Assembly (NCBI RefSeq): GCF_001184025.1
Contig: NZ_BBYG01000020.1
Location: 186,001-250,000 of the forward strand
Length of the DNA stretch: 64,000 bases
Direction: 5' to 3'
DNA from: Streptomyces maremycinicus
Lineage (GTDB): Bacteria > Actinomycetota > Actinomycetes > Streptomycetales > Streptomycetaceae
Positions 1 through 8,822 of this stretch are shown piece by piece. The position numbers and the translations under genes were made by a program. Within the stretch, counting starts at the first letter, position 1. Every line of letters starts with the position of its first letter. A model generated the notes under the pieces. The model was not told where the DNA came from, did not search any database, and saw nothing but the letters and a program-made list of their open reading frames with translations.

Positions 1-273
1 CATCAGCACCTGCGTGGCTTTCAGGGAGTGACCGCCCGCCTCGAGAAAGGGGGTGTCGTCATCGAAGTCGTCGTGCCCGAGCACCTCGACCCACGCGGCT
101 CTGACCTGGTCCTCCATGGCGGGCCCAGACGCCGTCACGGGTGGCCCGGAAGCCGGTCCGGAAAGCGGTCCGGAGGCCCGTCTCGCAGCCGGCCCGGAAG
201 CCGGTCCGGAAGACAGCCCGGATGACGGTCCGGAATACGGATCCGGACGTGTTTTCACGCCGTCGTCGCTCAA
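1..273 (-). CDS. Carrier protein (PCP/ACP) or NRPS beginning with a carrier domain, partial
   Basis: The leftward frame reads a carrier domain that runs off the left edge. It has VRAAWVEVLGHDDF, then the phosphopantetheine attachment motif GGHSLKATQVLM, whose Ser takes the cofactor. The start is uncertain. ATG at 117 begins right at the domain. The frame stays open upstream to a stop at 289-291, through a Ser-Gly-Pro-rich linker (repeats of SGPASGP). TTG at 273 has a good GGGGGAA ribosome site five bases upstream, and GTG at 258 is also possible. It is divergent from the NRPS/PKS operon starting at 958 and likely shares its control. Whether this is a free carrier or the first domain of a longer NRPS cannot be seen here. 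Confidence 0.75.
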   Translation of the reverse strand, partial: MSDDGVKTRPDPYSGPSSGLSSGPASGPAARRASGPLSGPASGPPVTASGPAMEDQVRAAWVEVLGHDDFDDDTPFLEAGGHSLKATQVLM

Positions 274-338
274 AAGAATTCCCCCGTGTCATGACGGATC
301 ACGGCCGATCGCCCCGGATGCGGGGCAGCAGTGGAACG

Positions 339-358
339 GCCACGCCCATGGGCGTGGC
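339..358. promoter_or_regulatory. 20-bp perfect palindrome, candidate operator
   Basis: GCCACGCCCATGGGCGTGGC is its own reverse complement. It lies in the divergent promoter region between the leftward carrier gene and the rightward biosynthetic operon, upstream of both starts. This is the form of a dimeric regulator site. No regulator gene is present in the visible part of the cluster. Confidence 0.45.
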
Positions 359-402
359 TGGGTGAAGCTTCAATTGTTTTTCCCCCGTAAAACGGACGCT
401 CC

Positions 403-422
403 ACCGGTATGTCAAACCGGTT
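403..422. promoter_or_regulatory. ACCGGT...AACCGGTT inverted repeat, copy 1
   Basis: ACCGGT at 403-408 is followed by AACCGGTT at 415-422, an inverted repeat with a 6-7 bp spacer. A closely related pair occurs at 745-766, so the two may be bound by the same regulator. Confidence 0.4.
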
Positions 423-614
423 CGGTCCCTGAGGTGATTGCTCACCCTGGCGGCAGATTGCCGATATCGGAGAGTAGGCAGCGGCCATCGAGCCAGTCAA
501 GGGGCGAATGTCGGCCACCCTCCGCCGGATAACCCCTGGCCAACGCTTCGGCTCCGCCCGCGATTCCGCCCCGAGATTCGCGTGCATCGGCCATCCGGTT
601 GGCCGAAAAGCGGG

Positions 615-644
615 TTGACGGCCGAAACTCGGCACCTCTACCGT
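615..644 (+). promoter_or_regulatory. Candidate sigma-70-type promoter
   Basis: TTGACG at 615-620 and TACCGT at 639-644 are separated by 18 bp. This fits the Streptomyces HrdB-type consensus of TTGACN and TANNNT. It points toward the operon starting at 958, giving a leader of about 300 nt. Pattern match only. Confidence 0.4.
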
Positions 645-744
645 CGACGAGTCGATTGTGAACGCAGTATTTCAAGGGTTGCGTTCGAGTCCGACATCAA
701 CCGGCGTGACAGGGGGAATGATGTACGCCGCAACGGGGGAGGAA

Positions 745-766
745 GAACCGGTCGACCAACCGGTTC
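745..766. promoter_or_regulatory. GAACCGGT...ACCGGTTC inverted repeat, copy 2
   Basis: Eight-base arms GAACCGGT and ACCGGTTC flank a 6-bp spacer. The core matches the inverted repeat at 403-422. It lies about 190 bp upstream of the first rightward gene. Apart from this and the neighbouring sites, the 292-957 interval shows no gene. Confidence 0.45.
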
Positions 767-957
767 CTTATTCCGTCAGAGTCCTTTTCGAACTCCGATG
801 AACCTTGGATCGGTGACCGCCTGACGCGCGGTCGCCTGATCCCTCAAAAGGCCCAGGCCGGCCTTTCCATCATTCACACGGTGTTGTCTTCCGCTGCCCG
901 CCGCACGGCGCACACCTGTGCCCTCACCGGAGCACGGGCAGCGGTATTCGTCACGAG

Positions 958-2007
958 ATGCATCAGGGAAGCGCGTTGAGGCATGCGATTCTGGGCGCCG
1001 GGGGAGTCGGGCTCGCCCTCGGAGCGGCGCTGGCCCGTGCGGGCCACGAGGTCGTGCTGGTGATGCGGGAGTCCTCACGGGCCCGCTACCCCGGCGTGAT
1101 CGACGTCCACAGCAAACTGCACGGCGACCTCACCGTCGAGGCACGCGCGGTGGAGCGGCTCGACGAGCCGGTCGACGTCCTGTGGGTGACGGTCAAGGCG
1201 CCCGCGCTGCACGCCGCGCTGGCCAGGGTCGCCCCACGGCTGACCCCGGGCTCGGTCGTCCCCCTGCTCAACGGACTCGACCATCCGCGAGCGCTGCGGG
1301 CCAGGTTCGGGCCCCGCCAGCTCGTCGGTGCGATCCTCATCGAGGCGGAACGCACCGCGCCCGGCCGGGTCACCTGGAACTCCCTGTACGCCGAGATCAG
1401 CCTCGCGGCCACCACGGCGGGCACGGGCGCGGGCGCGGAATCCGAGACCGAGGCGGGTCCCGAGGCCGGAGGCGGGGCCGGAGAGGGAGCCGGGGCCGAG
1501 GCAGCAGCCGGGCAACGGCGGCTCGCGCGGCTTGCCGAGCTTCTCGCCGACGCCGGCCTCGGCTGCACCCCGGAACGGGATCCGGCGAGCGTCCTGTGGC
1601 GCAAGCTGGTCCTCCTGCTGCCCTTGGCGCTGGCCACCACCGCGGCCGACGGCCCCCTCGGCATCGTCCGCCGACGGCCCGAGCTGGCCGGCCTGCTGCG
1701 CGACGCCGCCCGGGAGGCCTGCGCCGTCGCCGCGGCGGACACCGTCGCGGTCGACGACCGGAATCTTCTGCACACCCTGGACACCCTGCCCGGCCGGACC
1801 GACACCTCCCTGCACCGGGACGTCACCGCCGGGGTCAGGCCGACCGAACTCGCCGCGCTCACCGAACCGGTGCTGCGCCGCGCCCGCGACCACCACGTGG
1901 CCGTACCCGCGCTGGCCGAACTGGCACGCAGGGCCGCCGAACAGGAGCGGCGGGCGGAGCTTCCCGCACCGCACCGATCCACCTATCGCAAGGGAGAAAC
2001 GTCATGA
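958..2007 (+). CDS. 2-dehydropantoate 2-reductase-like (ApbA/PanE) NADPH reductase
   Basis: The 349-residue protein opens with a Rossmann nucleotide-binding motif (ILGAGGVGLALGAALARAGH) and has the C-terminal helical domain of the ApbA/PanE family (from about residue 205, VLWRKLVLLLPL). Family members reduce a 2-keto acid or ketopantoate to the alcohol with NADPH. As first gene of an NRPS/PKS operon it probably reduces a keto group on a precursor or intermediate rather than making pantothenate; that is inference. An Ala/Gly/Glu-rich low-complexity stretch (about residues 150-185) interrupts the fold between the two domains. Its stop overlaps the next start as ATGA, so translation is coupled to the ACP gene. 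A conserved nearby ribosome site is not obvious. Confidence 0.8.
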   Translation: MHQGSALRHAILGAGGVGLALGAALARAGHEVVLVMRESSRARYPGVIDVHSKLHGDLTVEARAVERLDEPVDVLWVTVKAPALHAALARVAPRLTPGSVVPLLNGLDHPRALRARFGPRQLVGAILIEAERTAPGRVTWNSLYAEISLAATTAGTGAGAESETEAGPEAGGGAGEGAGAEAAAGQRRLARLAELLADAGLGCTPERDPASVLWRKLVLLLPLALATTAADGPLGIVRRRPELAGLLRDAAREACAVAAADTVAVDDRNLLHTLDTLPGRTDTSLHRDVTAGVRPTELAALTEPVLRRARDHHVAVPALAELARRAAEQERRAELPAPHRSTYRKGETS

Positions 2008-2312
2008 CAGCCGGTTCGGGCGAGACACGGGACGACACCCTGGAAGCGACCCTCAAGGAGATCCTCGTCGAGGACCTCTTCCTGGACGTGCCGACCGAAC
2101 GCATCGGGGACGACGACGGCCTCCAGGACGTGCTGGGACTGGACTCCCTCGGCTTCGTGGAGCTGCGCGCCCAGTGCGAGCAGCGCTTCGGCGTCGCCAT
2201 CACGGACGCCGAGTTCACCCCGCTGCACTTCCACTCGGTGCGCACGGTGGCCGATCTCGTGCGCGCCCTGCGCACGGGCGCCGCAGGCGAGCACCTGGCG
2301 GTCCCGCAGTGA
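2004..2312 (+). CDS. Stand-alone acyl carrier protein
   Basis: This 102-residue protein has the four-helix carrier layout and the attachment motif GLDSLGFVEL around residue 50, where Ser would carry phosphopantetheine. The sequence reads more like a PKS/fatty-acid ACP than a PCP. The start at 2004 has a ribosome site AAGGGAG eight bases upstream and overlaps the previous stop. Its own stop overlaps the GTG of the NRPS gene (GTGA). It could deliver a starter or extender acyl group to the stand-alone ketosynthase at 7523 or to the NRPS condensation domain; partner choice is inference. Confidence 0.88.
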   Translation: MTAGSGETRDDTLEATLKEILVEDLFLDVPTERIGDDDGLQDVLGLDSLGFVELRAQCEQRFGVAITDAEFTPLHFHSVRTVADLVRALRTGAAGEHLAVPQ

Positions 2313-5300
2313 GGGAACAGGCCTCCTCCGAGCAGTTGGACGTCTGGCTCGCCTGCCAGCGCGAACCGGAGTCCGACCGCTACAACGTCACCGTCGACCT
2401 GGAGTTCACCCCGACCGTCGACATACCGGCGCTGCGTGCCGCGCTGGCCGACGTGCTGGCCGCCCATCCGGCGCTGCGCTGTGCCTTCGTCACCGAGGGC
2501 GGCGAGCTGTGGCGCACCCCCGAGACCGACCCGCCGATGGCGTTCGTCACCGACCGGCTCCCCGGCCGCTACGACCGTGCGCAGGCCCTCGCCCGCGCGG
2601 TCGTGGCCGGCCGCGCGCCCTTCGACCTGGCCACGGCGCCGCTGCTGCGGGCGACGCTGCTGGTCGGGGAGGGCGGCGCGCTGCTCGCCCTCACGATGCA
2701 TCACATCGTCTCCGACGGCTGGTCCAGCCGGATCCTCGCCGAGGACCTGGTGGCGGCGTACCGCTCCCGGACGTCGAACGACCCGGCCCCGGCCACATCG
2801 TCCGACGCCGATACCGATACCGACCTCGGCACCGGCACCGGCGCCCGTGCCGGCCTCCCCGACATCGATGCCACCGGGGGATCCGCTGCCGCCACGGACG
2901 TAGACGCCGACACGGAAGCAGACGCGGAAGCGGAAGCGGAAGCGGAAGCGGAAGCGGAAGCGGACGCCGAGGCCGAGGCGTACTGGAGCTCCGTCCTGCG
3001 CGACGCTCCCGCCTCGCTCGCACCCCCGCACGACCTGGTGCCGGAGGACGGTTTCCCCGGTCCCTCCGGCCGGGTCGAGGTGCTGCTGCCCGCCGAGCTG
3101 CACGCGGGGGTCCAGGCGCTGGCCGCCGCCGAGCGCGGCTCCCCCGCCGTCGTGCTGCTCGCCGCCTGGTCCGTGCTGCTGCACGCCTGGGCCGGGGAGT
3201 CGGAGGGCACCTTCGGCATGGTCTTCGCCGGCCGCCGGTACGCCGACGCCGAGCGGGTCGACCTGTTCAGCCGTGCGCTGCCGATGCGCGACCGGACCTC
3301 CCCCGACGACCGTTTCCTGGAGGTGGCGGCCCGGCTGCGCGAGCAGATGCTCGACGCGATGGAACACGCCCACCTGCCCGTGCGGCGGCTGCGGGCGATC
3401 CGCAGCGAGCGGGCGAACGGGCCGGGCGTCGAGCGGACGGTGTTCATGTACACCCCCGCCTACGAGGACGAGTGGCGGGCCGGTGAGGTGACCGTCCGCC
3501 GCTTCGACCACCCGGACGAGACGACGAAGTACGAGTTCTCGGTCAACGTGCTGGAGGGCTCGTCCGGTACCCGGCTGTGCGTCTACTACGACACCGCCCG
3601 CTATCTCCCCGCCACCGCGCGGCTGTTCGCCGAGGAGCTGCGCGAGCTGCTGGTCCGTGCCGTGGCCGCCCCGGACAGCACCTGCGGGGATCTCCTCGCG
3701 GCCTGCGACCCGGGCCTGTCCGAGGTCGCCGCGCACGGCGCGCCCGTCGCGTCGCCGGCCCCGAGCATCCCCGAGCTGGTCCTGCGGCACGCCGCCGCCC
3801 GCCCGGACGCCGTCGCCGTACGCCACGGCGAGCGCACCCTCGGCTACGGCGAACTGGCCGCCCGCGCGGGCGAGGTGGCCGGCTGGCTGCGCGACCGGGG
3901 CGTCGGGCCCGGTGACACCGTGGCGCTGCTGCTCGCCCCCGGCGTCGAGACCCCGGTGTTCTGGCTGGCGTCCGCCCTGGCCGGCGCCGCCTATCTCCCG
4001 CTGGACCCCGCGTATCCGCAGGCCCAGCTCCAGCTGATCGTGGACGACGCCCGTCCCGCGGTGCTCGTCGTCGACCCGGACTGCGCACAGGCCCTCGACG
4101 TGCCGGAGGGCACCTCCGTACCGGCCGGCGAGGCGCTCGCGCGGGCCCGCGGCCGGTCCGCCCCCGAGATCGCGTACGACGACACCGCGACCCTCTGCGT
4201 CCTCTACACCTCCGGCACCACCGGCCGGCCCAAGGGGGTCGTCCTGCCGCACCGCGGACTGGCCCGGCTCTTCGTCCGGCCCGACTTCCTCCCGCTGGAC
4301 GAGACGGACGTCGTCGCGCAGCTGTGCCCGCTCAACTTCGACGGCGCCAGCTACGAGATCTGGGGCGCCCTCACGCACGGCGCGCAACTGGTCGTCCTCG
4401 ACAAGCATCTGGTGCTCAGCCCCCGGGAGATGCGCACGGTGGTCCGCGAGCGCGGGGTGACCACACTGCTGGTGACGACACCGCTGCTCAACCGGATCAT
4501 CGAGGACGCCCCGGACCTGCTCCAGTCGCTGCGGCGGGTGTACTTCGGCGGCGAGCTGATCTCCGTACGGCACATGCGCCGTGCGCTGCGCTGGTCCCGG
4601 CCGGGCGTTCTGCTGCACAGCTACGGCCCCACCGAGAACTCCTTCACCTCGACCTGGTTCCCGATCACCGACCTCGCGCCGAACGCCAGGACGGTCCCGA
4701 TCGGCCGGCCCGTGCCCGGCACCGAGGTCCGGGTGGTGCAGGAGGGCGGCACCCGCCCGGTGCCGCGCGGGGTTCCGGGTGAACTCCTCCTCGGTGGCGC
4801 GGGGTTGGCCGACGGCTATCTGAACGCGCCGGGGATGACGGCGGACCGCTTCGTCACCGACGGCACGACCCGCCTCTATCGGACCGGCGACCGGGTGCGC
4901 TGGCGCCCGGACGGACTGCTCGAGTTCATCGGCCGCAACGACAACCAGGTGAAGATCCGCAGCCAGCGCGTCGAACTCGGCGAGGTGGAGGCGGTGCTGG
5001 ACGCGCATCCGGCCGTCGGGTCGGTCTTCGTCACGACCCGTGTCAACCGGCGCGACGAGAAGGAGATCGTCGCCTACGCGGTGGCCGCGCCCGGCACGGA
5101 CGCCGACGAGCTCGTCCGGCACGCCCGGCTGCGGCTGCCCGCGTTCGCCGTGCCCAGCCATCTGCTGCTGGTCGGGGAGCTGCCGCTCACCCCGACCGGC
5201 AAGATCGACCGGCGTCGGCTGCCGGACCCGGAGGGGGCGACCCCGGCCGCTCGGCCCGCTGCCGCCCCGGCCCCGGCCCGCGCACCGGAACCGCCTTCCG

Positions 5301-6484
5301 GGGCCTCCGCGCCCTCCATGGAGTCCATGCCCCCCATGGGGTACGTGCCCTCCGTCGCGTCCCTGCCCTCCGTGACGGAAGGGGTGCGGGCGGCCTGGCG
5401 GGCGGTGCTGGAGCACGACGGATTCGGGCCCGACCGCAACTTCTTCGACGCCGGCGGCCATTCGCTGCTGCTGGTCAGGCTGCGGGAGCACCTGCGGCTG
5501 ACGACCGGCGCCGACGTGCCGGTCATCGACCTGCTGCGCCATGTCACCGTCCGCGACCAGGCCCGTCTGATCGCCGCGGCCCACCGGCCCGCGGACGAGG
5601 CGGCGGCCCCGGCCGGCGTCGTGCCCCGAAAGCCCCTCGACCGCGCGCCGTCGAGGGCGTCGGTCACAGAACCGGTACCGGCTCCCGGGCCCCGGATCGT
5701 CGCCCTGTCCGCCGCCACCGCCGAGGCGCTGGCCGTCGCCCGCGAACGGCTGGCCGCCCATCTGGAGGAGAACCCGCACCTGGCCCTGGCGGACGTGGCC
5801 CACACGCTGGCGACGGGCCGCCGGCACTTCGGTCACCGATGTGCCGTCGTGGCGTCCGACCCGGCCGAGGCGGTACGCGCCCTGCGGGCCCCGCACACCA
5901 CGACGCCCGCCGCCCCCGGTTCTCCCCCGGCCGTGGTGTTCGCCTTCGCGGACGCCCCGCCGGACGGCACCGACCGGGACGCCGGACCGCTCACCCGGCA
6001 ACTGCGCCTGGCCGCCCGGTTCGCCGACCGGGGCGTGACCCCGGCGGCGGTGTACGGCGTGGGGACGGGACGGTTCGCGGCCGCGGTGGTGAGCGGCGCG
6101 CTCACGGCCGAGGAGGGCGAGCGGCTGGCGGCCGAGGGAGCCGCCGCGCGCGTCCCCGTACCCCGTCGTCCCACCCTGCTGTGGTCCACCGCGCTGGGTC
6201 CGCTGCTCCCCGACGGGCCCGCCCCGCAGGAACAGCATCTGTCGGCCGAGGCCGAGCCGGCCAAGCTGCTCCGGGCGGCCGGTGACCGGCTCGGCGAGGT
6301 GGCCGTCCTCGGCATCGCGGCCGTGGAGCCCGACGATCGGGCCCTGCTGGCGGCCGTCGCCGGCCTGTGGTGCCAAGGCGCCGAGGTGCGGCTGACACCG
6401 GCGGGCCCGGCCCGCCGGCTGCGGCTGCCCGGCCACCCCCTGTCCTGGGCGCTCTCCGCGTACCCGCTCCCCGCACACTCCTGA
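2309..6484 (+). CDS. NRPS module C-A-T with a C-terminal eroded acyltransferase-like region
   Basis: The 1391-residue protein starts at a GTG overlapping the ACP stop. The condensation domain (about 1-480) has an intact HHIVSDGW motif and carries an Ala-Glu low-complexity insert (about 165-225). The adenylation domain (about 490-990) has LYTSGTTGRPKGV, FDGASYEIW, YGPTENS, YRTGDR and the A10 lysine in PTGKIDRR; reading the pocket by eye gives roughly D-G-Y-L-Y-G-S-F-T-K, which I do not recognise. The carrier domain has GGHSLLLVRL near 1050. The last ~265 residues resemble a PKS KS-AT linker (LSAATAEALAVARERLAAHL), a shortened AT core and a post-AT linker (LPGHPLSWAL). The AT serine motif GHSxGE is replaced by GVGTGRF, so it should be inactive. 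No thioesterase is present. Confidence 0.9.
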   Translation: MREQASSEQLDVWLACQREPESDRYNVTVDLEFTPTVDIPALRAALADVLAAHPALRCAFVTEGGELWRTPETDPPMAFVTDRLPGRYDRAQALARAVVAGRAPFDLATAPLLRATLLVGEGGALLALTMHHIVSDGWSSRILAEDLVAAYRSRTSNDPAPATSSDADTDTDLGTGTGARAGLPDIDATGGSAAATDVDADTEADAEAEAEAEAEAEADAEAEAYWSSVLRDAPASLAPPHDLVPEDGFPGPSGRVEVLLPAELHAGVQALAAAERGSPAVVLLAAWSVLLHAWAGESEGTFGMVFAGRRYADAERVDLFSRALPMRDRTSPDDRFLEVAARLREQMLDAMEHAHLPVRRLRAIRSERANGPGVERTVFMYTPAYEDEWRAGEVTVRRFDHPDETTKYEFSVNVLEGSSGTRLCVYYDTARYLPATARLFAEELRELLVRAVAAPDSTCGDLLAACDPGLSEVAAHGAPVASPAPSIPELVLRHAAARPDAVAVRHGERTLGYGELAARAGEVAGWLRDRGVGPGDTVALLLAPGVETPVFWLASALAGAAYLPLDPAYPQAQLQLIVDDARPAVLVVDPDCAQALDVPEGTSVPAGEALARARGRSAPEIAYDDTATLCVLYTSGTTGRPKGVVLPHRGLARLFVRPDFLPLDETDVVAQLCPLNFDGASYEIWGALTHGAQLVVLDKHLVLSPREMRTVVRERGVTTLLVTTPLLNRIIEDAPDLLQSLRRVYFGGELISVRHMRRALRWSRPGVLLHSYGPTENSFTSTWFPITDLAPNARTVPIGRPVPGTEVRVVQEGGTRPVPRGVPGELLLGGAGLADGYLNAPGMTADRFVTDGTTRLYRTGDRVRWRPDGLLEFIGRNDNQVKIRSQRVELGEVEAVLDAHPAVGSVFVTTRVNRRDEKEIVAYAVAAPGTDADELVRHARLRLPAFAVPSHLLLVGELPLTPTGKIDRRRLPDPEGATPAARPAAAPAPARAPEPPSGASAPSMESMPPMGYVPSVASLPSVTEGVRAAWRAVLEHDGFGPDRNFFDAGGHSLLLVRLREHLRLTTGADVPVIDLLRHVTVRDQARLIAAAHRPADEAAAPAGVVPRKPLDRAPSRASVTEPVPAPGPRIVALSAATAEALAVARERLAAHLEENPHLALADVAHTLATGRRHFGHRCAVVASDPAEAVRALRAPHTTTPAAPGSPPAVVFAFADAPPDGTDRDAGPLTRQLRLAARFADRGVTPAAVYGVGTGRFAAAVVSGALTAEEGERLAAEGAAARVPVPRRPTLLWSTALGPLLPDGPAPQEQHLSAEAEPAKLLRAAGDRLGEVAVLGIAAVEPDDRALLAAVAGLWCQGAEVRLTPAGPARRLRLPGHPLSWALSAYPLPAHS

Positions 6485-6496
6485 AGGAAGGTCCGC

Positions 6497-7510
6497 ATGC
6501 CGCACGTACGTGGCGAAGCCGCCGTTCTCGTCGAACCCGGGCGCCTGGAGGTGGCGGAGGTCGCCTTCCGCGAGCCGGCCGAGGGCGAGGTCCTCGTCCG
6601 CAACACCGTGGCCGCCATCTGCGGAAGCGATGTGCACCGGGTGCGCGCCGAGTCCCCCTTCTTCCGGGACATGCGCGACCACCCCTACCCCTGCCCGGCC
6701 GGCTACCCGGGGCACGAGGGCGTCGGGGAGGTCGTGGAGAGCCGGTCGGCCCGTTTCTCGCCCGGCGACCTGGTGCTCACCGTGCCCAACCACGCCTACA
6801 TGGCGTCGTTCGCCCGCTACCAGACGATCGCCGACCGGTTCCTGCTGCCGGTGAAGGCCACCGGGTCGCCGACCGTCCAGCTGATGGCGCAGCAGCTCGG
6901 GACCGTCGTCTTCGCGCTGAACCGGTTCTGGCCGGAGCGGGTGCCACAGGGGTCGACGGCCGCCGTGGTCGGCGTCGGGTCGGCGGGACTGCTGTTCCAG
7001 CAGCTGCTCAAGCACCGCGGGTTCGAGAAGGTCGTCGCGGTCGACCTGGAGCCGGGGCGGCTGGCGGTGGCCCGTTCGCTGGGCGCGGACGCCACCGTGC
7101 ACGTGCCCGGGCAGAGCGCCGAGGAGGTCGTCATGGAGGCGACCGGCGGCAAGGGCGCCGACCTGGTCGTCGAGGCGGCCGGTACCGACGGGGCGCGCGA
7201 GCACGCGATGCGGATGGTCGGCCAGCACGGCCGGCTGGGCCTCTTCGGCATGCCCGAGGACTACGACATGCGCATCCCGTACGCCCATCTCTTCGTCCGC
7301 CAGGCGCAGTTGATCACCGCGGTCGGCGGCGCCCAGCTGGAACCCGGGCTCCCGTCCTTCCGGACCGCCCTGGAACTGATCGGGGACGGCTCGATCAAGG
7401 TCGACGACCACATCACCCACACCTTCGACATCAAGAACATCGCGGACGCCTTCGACCTCGCGCACCACCGGCAGGACGACGTCGTCAAGATCGCGCTCAC
7501 TTTCGGCTGA
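6497..7510 (+). CDS. Zinc-type alcohol dehydrogenase (MDR family)
   Basis: This 337-residue medium-chain dehydrogenase/reductase has the catalytic zinc region (AAICGSDVHR, then GYPGHEGVGEVV) and a Rossmann NAD(P) site (AVVGVGSAGLLFQQLL). It lacks an obvious four-cysteine structural zinc lobe. It probably oxidises an alcohol or reduces a carbonyl on the cluster's product or a building block. It follows the NRPS by 12 bases with a strong ribosome site (AAGGAAGG) and precedes the ketosynthase by a similarly short gap, so it belongs to the same operon. The substrate is unknown. Confidence 0.85.
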   Translation: MPHVRGEAAVLVEPGRLEVAEVAFREPAEGEVLVRNTVAAICGSDVHRVRAESPFFRDMRDHPYPCPAGYPGHEGVGEVVESRSARFSPGDLVLTVPNHAYMASFARYQTIADRFLLPVKATGSPTVQLMAQQLGTVVFALNRFWPERVPQGSTAAVVGVGSAGLLFQQLLKHRGFEKVVAVDLEPGRLAVARSLGADATVHVPGQSAEEVVMEATGGKGADLVVEAAGTDGAREHAMRMVGQHGRLGLFGMPEDYDMRIPYAHLFVRQAQLITAVGGAQLEPGLPSFRTALELIGDGSIKVDDHITHTFDIKNIADAFDLAHHRQDDVVKIALTFG

Positions 7511-7522
7511 CGGAGGACAGGC

Positions 7523-8764
7523 ATGTCGGAACTCGCCGAGCACTCGGCCCCGGTCGCCGTCATCGGCGTCGGCGGCCGCTTCGCCGAGGCGCCCGATGTC
7601 GGGGCGTTCTGGAACAACCTCGTGGCGGGCCGGGACTGCTTCCGGCGCGAGCCGGTCCCGGTCGTGGAGGACCTGGGCGAGGACCGGCTGCGGGTCCACT
7701 CGTGGGGGATCGCCCCGCACCGGGACACCTACGACCACACGCTCGTCGGCGTCGAGGGCCTGGACCCGCAGCACGGCATCCTCCAGGAGTCGCTGTGGCA
7801 GGCGGCGGAGGACGCGGGGGTCAGGCTGTCGGCGATCGCCGACCGGACCGCCGTCTACGCCGGCTGCGCCCGCACCAAGCACGTGCCGCGGGCCGCCTTC
7901 GACGACGTCGTGCAGATCGACCCGACGTTCGCCGGGCCGTACTTCTCCTATCTCCAGGACCTGTGGGGCGAGTCGCTGATGCTGGACTCGGCGTGCGCCA
8001 CCTCCACGGTGGCCGTGCAGCTCGCCTGCCGGAGCCTGCGGGCGCACGCCTGCGACTACGCGCTGGCCGGGGCGGTGGCCGTCCAGGAGGACGCGGACGG
8101 CTCCTATCTGCGGACCCCGCGCAGCATCTACTCCACCGAGGGCCTCGTTCGCCCCTTCGACCGCCGTCACAACGGGGTGGTGCCCGGCGACGGCTCCGGG
8201 GCCGTCCTGCTGCGCAGACTGGACGACGCCCTGCGCGACGGCGATCCGGTCTACGCCGTCATCCGGGGCGGCGCCGTCACCAACGACGGGCGGGCCAAGC
8301 CCGGTTTCGTGATCCCCGGCGTCGACGGCAAGGTCCGCGCGGTGCGCCGGGCGCTGGAGGCGGCCGGGCTGACCGGGGCCGACGTCGACTACGTCGAGAC
8401 GCACGGCGTCGGCATCCCGCTGAACGACCAGATCGAGGCGACCGCGCTGATCGAGGCCCTCGGCACCGACGGGCCTCCGGTGGCGGTCGGCTCGGTGAAG
8501 GCCTCCGTCGGCCACTGCGACACCGCCGCCGGCATGGCGGCCCTGATCAAGACGTGCCTCGCGATCGACCGCGGCTTCCTGCCCGCGACCCCGAACACCG
8601 AGGACCCCATCGAGGAGTTCACCGGGCGCGGCGAACGCTTCGGCATCCTCCCCGAGGGCCGTCCCTGGCCCACGAACGGCCGCCCCCGCACGGCCGGCCT
8701 GATGTCGGCCGGCGTGGGCGGCACCAACGCCTTCCTCGTCCTCGAGGAAGCCCCCGCCCACTGA
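7523..8764 (+). CDS. Stand-alone beta-ketoacyl synthase
   Basis: The 413-residue protein covers one thiolase-fold ketosynthase and nothing else. The expected C-H-H triad is present but in unusual contexts: cysteine in LDSACATSTVAV (usually DTACSSS), first histidine in VETHGVGIPLND (usually EAHGTGT), second histidine in GSVKASVGHCDTAAG. It ends with GVGGTNAFLVLEEA, the normal KS terminus. It resembles type I PKS ketosynthases rather than FabF. With no KS-AT linker of its own, and a linker plus dead AT fused to the NRPS two genes upstream, it may dock to that tail and condense in trans. An active acyltransferase is not seen in the window. Confidence 0.88.
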   Translation: MSELAEHSAPVAVIGVGGRFAEAPDVGAFWNNLVAGRDCFRREPVPVVEDLGEDRLRVHSWGIAPHRDTYDHTLVGVEGLDPQHGILQESLWQAAEDAGVRLSAIADRTAVYAGCARTKHVPRAAFDDVVQIDPTFAGPYFSYLQDLWGESLMLDSACATSTVAVQLACRSLRAHACDYALAGAVAVQEDADGSYLRTPRSIYSTEGLVRPFDRRHNGVVPGDGSGAVLLRRLDDALRDGDPVYAVIRGGAVTNDGRAKPGFVIPGVDGKVRAVRRALEAAGLTGADVDYVETHGVGIPLNDQIEATALIEALGTDGPPVAVGSVKASVGHCDTAAGMAALIKTCLAIDRGFLPATPNTEDPIEEFTGRGERFGILPEGRPWPTNGRPRTAGLMSAGVGGTNAFLVLEEAPAH

Positions 8765-8822
8765 GCATCCGTCAGTTCTTATCGTCCGCACCGTTCTTAC
8801 GACGCCCTACCGAGGAGCACGC

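Noticed and set aside
292..957. Short rightward genes in the divergent promoter region
   Set aside because: The frames there lack ribosome sites and third-position GC bias, and overlap several inverted repeats.
1859..8791. A minus-strand reading frame of about 2300 codons opposite the NRPS genes
   Set aside because: It has no domain, is rich in Gly/Arg/His shadow sequence, and the plus strand codes for recognised enzymes throughout. In high-GC DNA such antisense frames are common.
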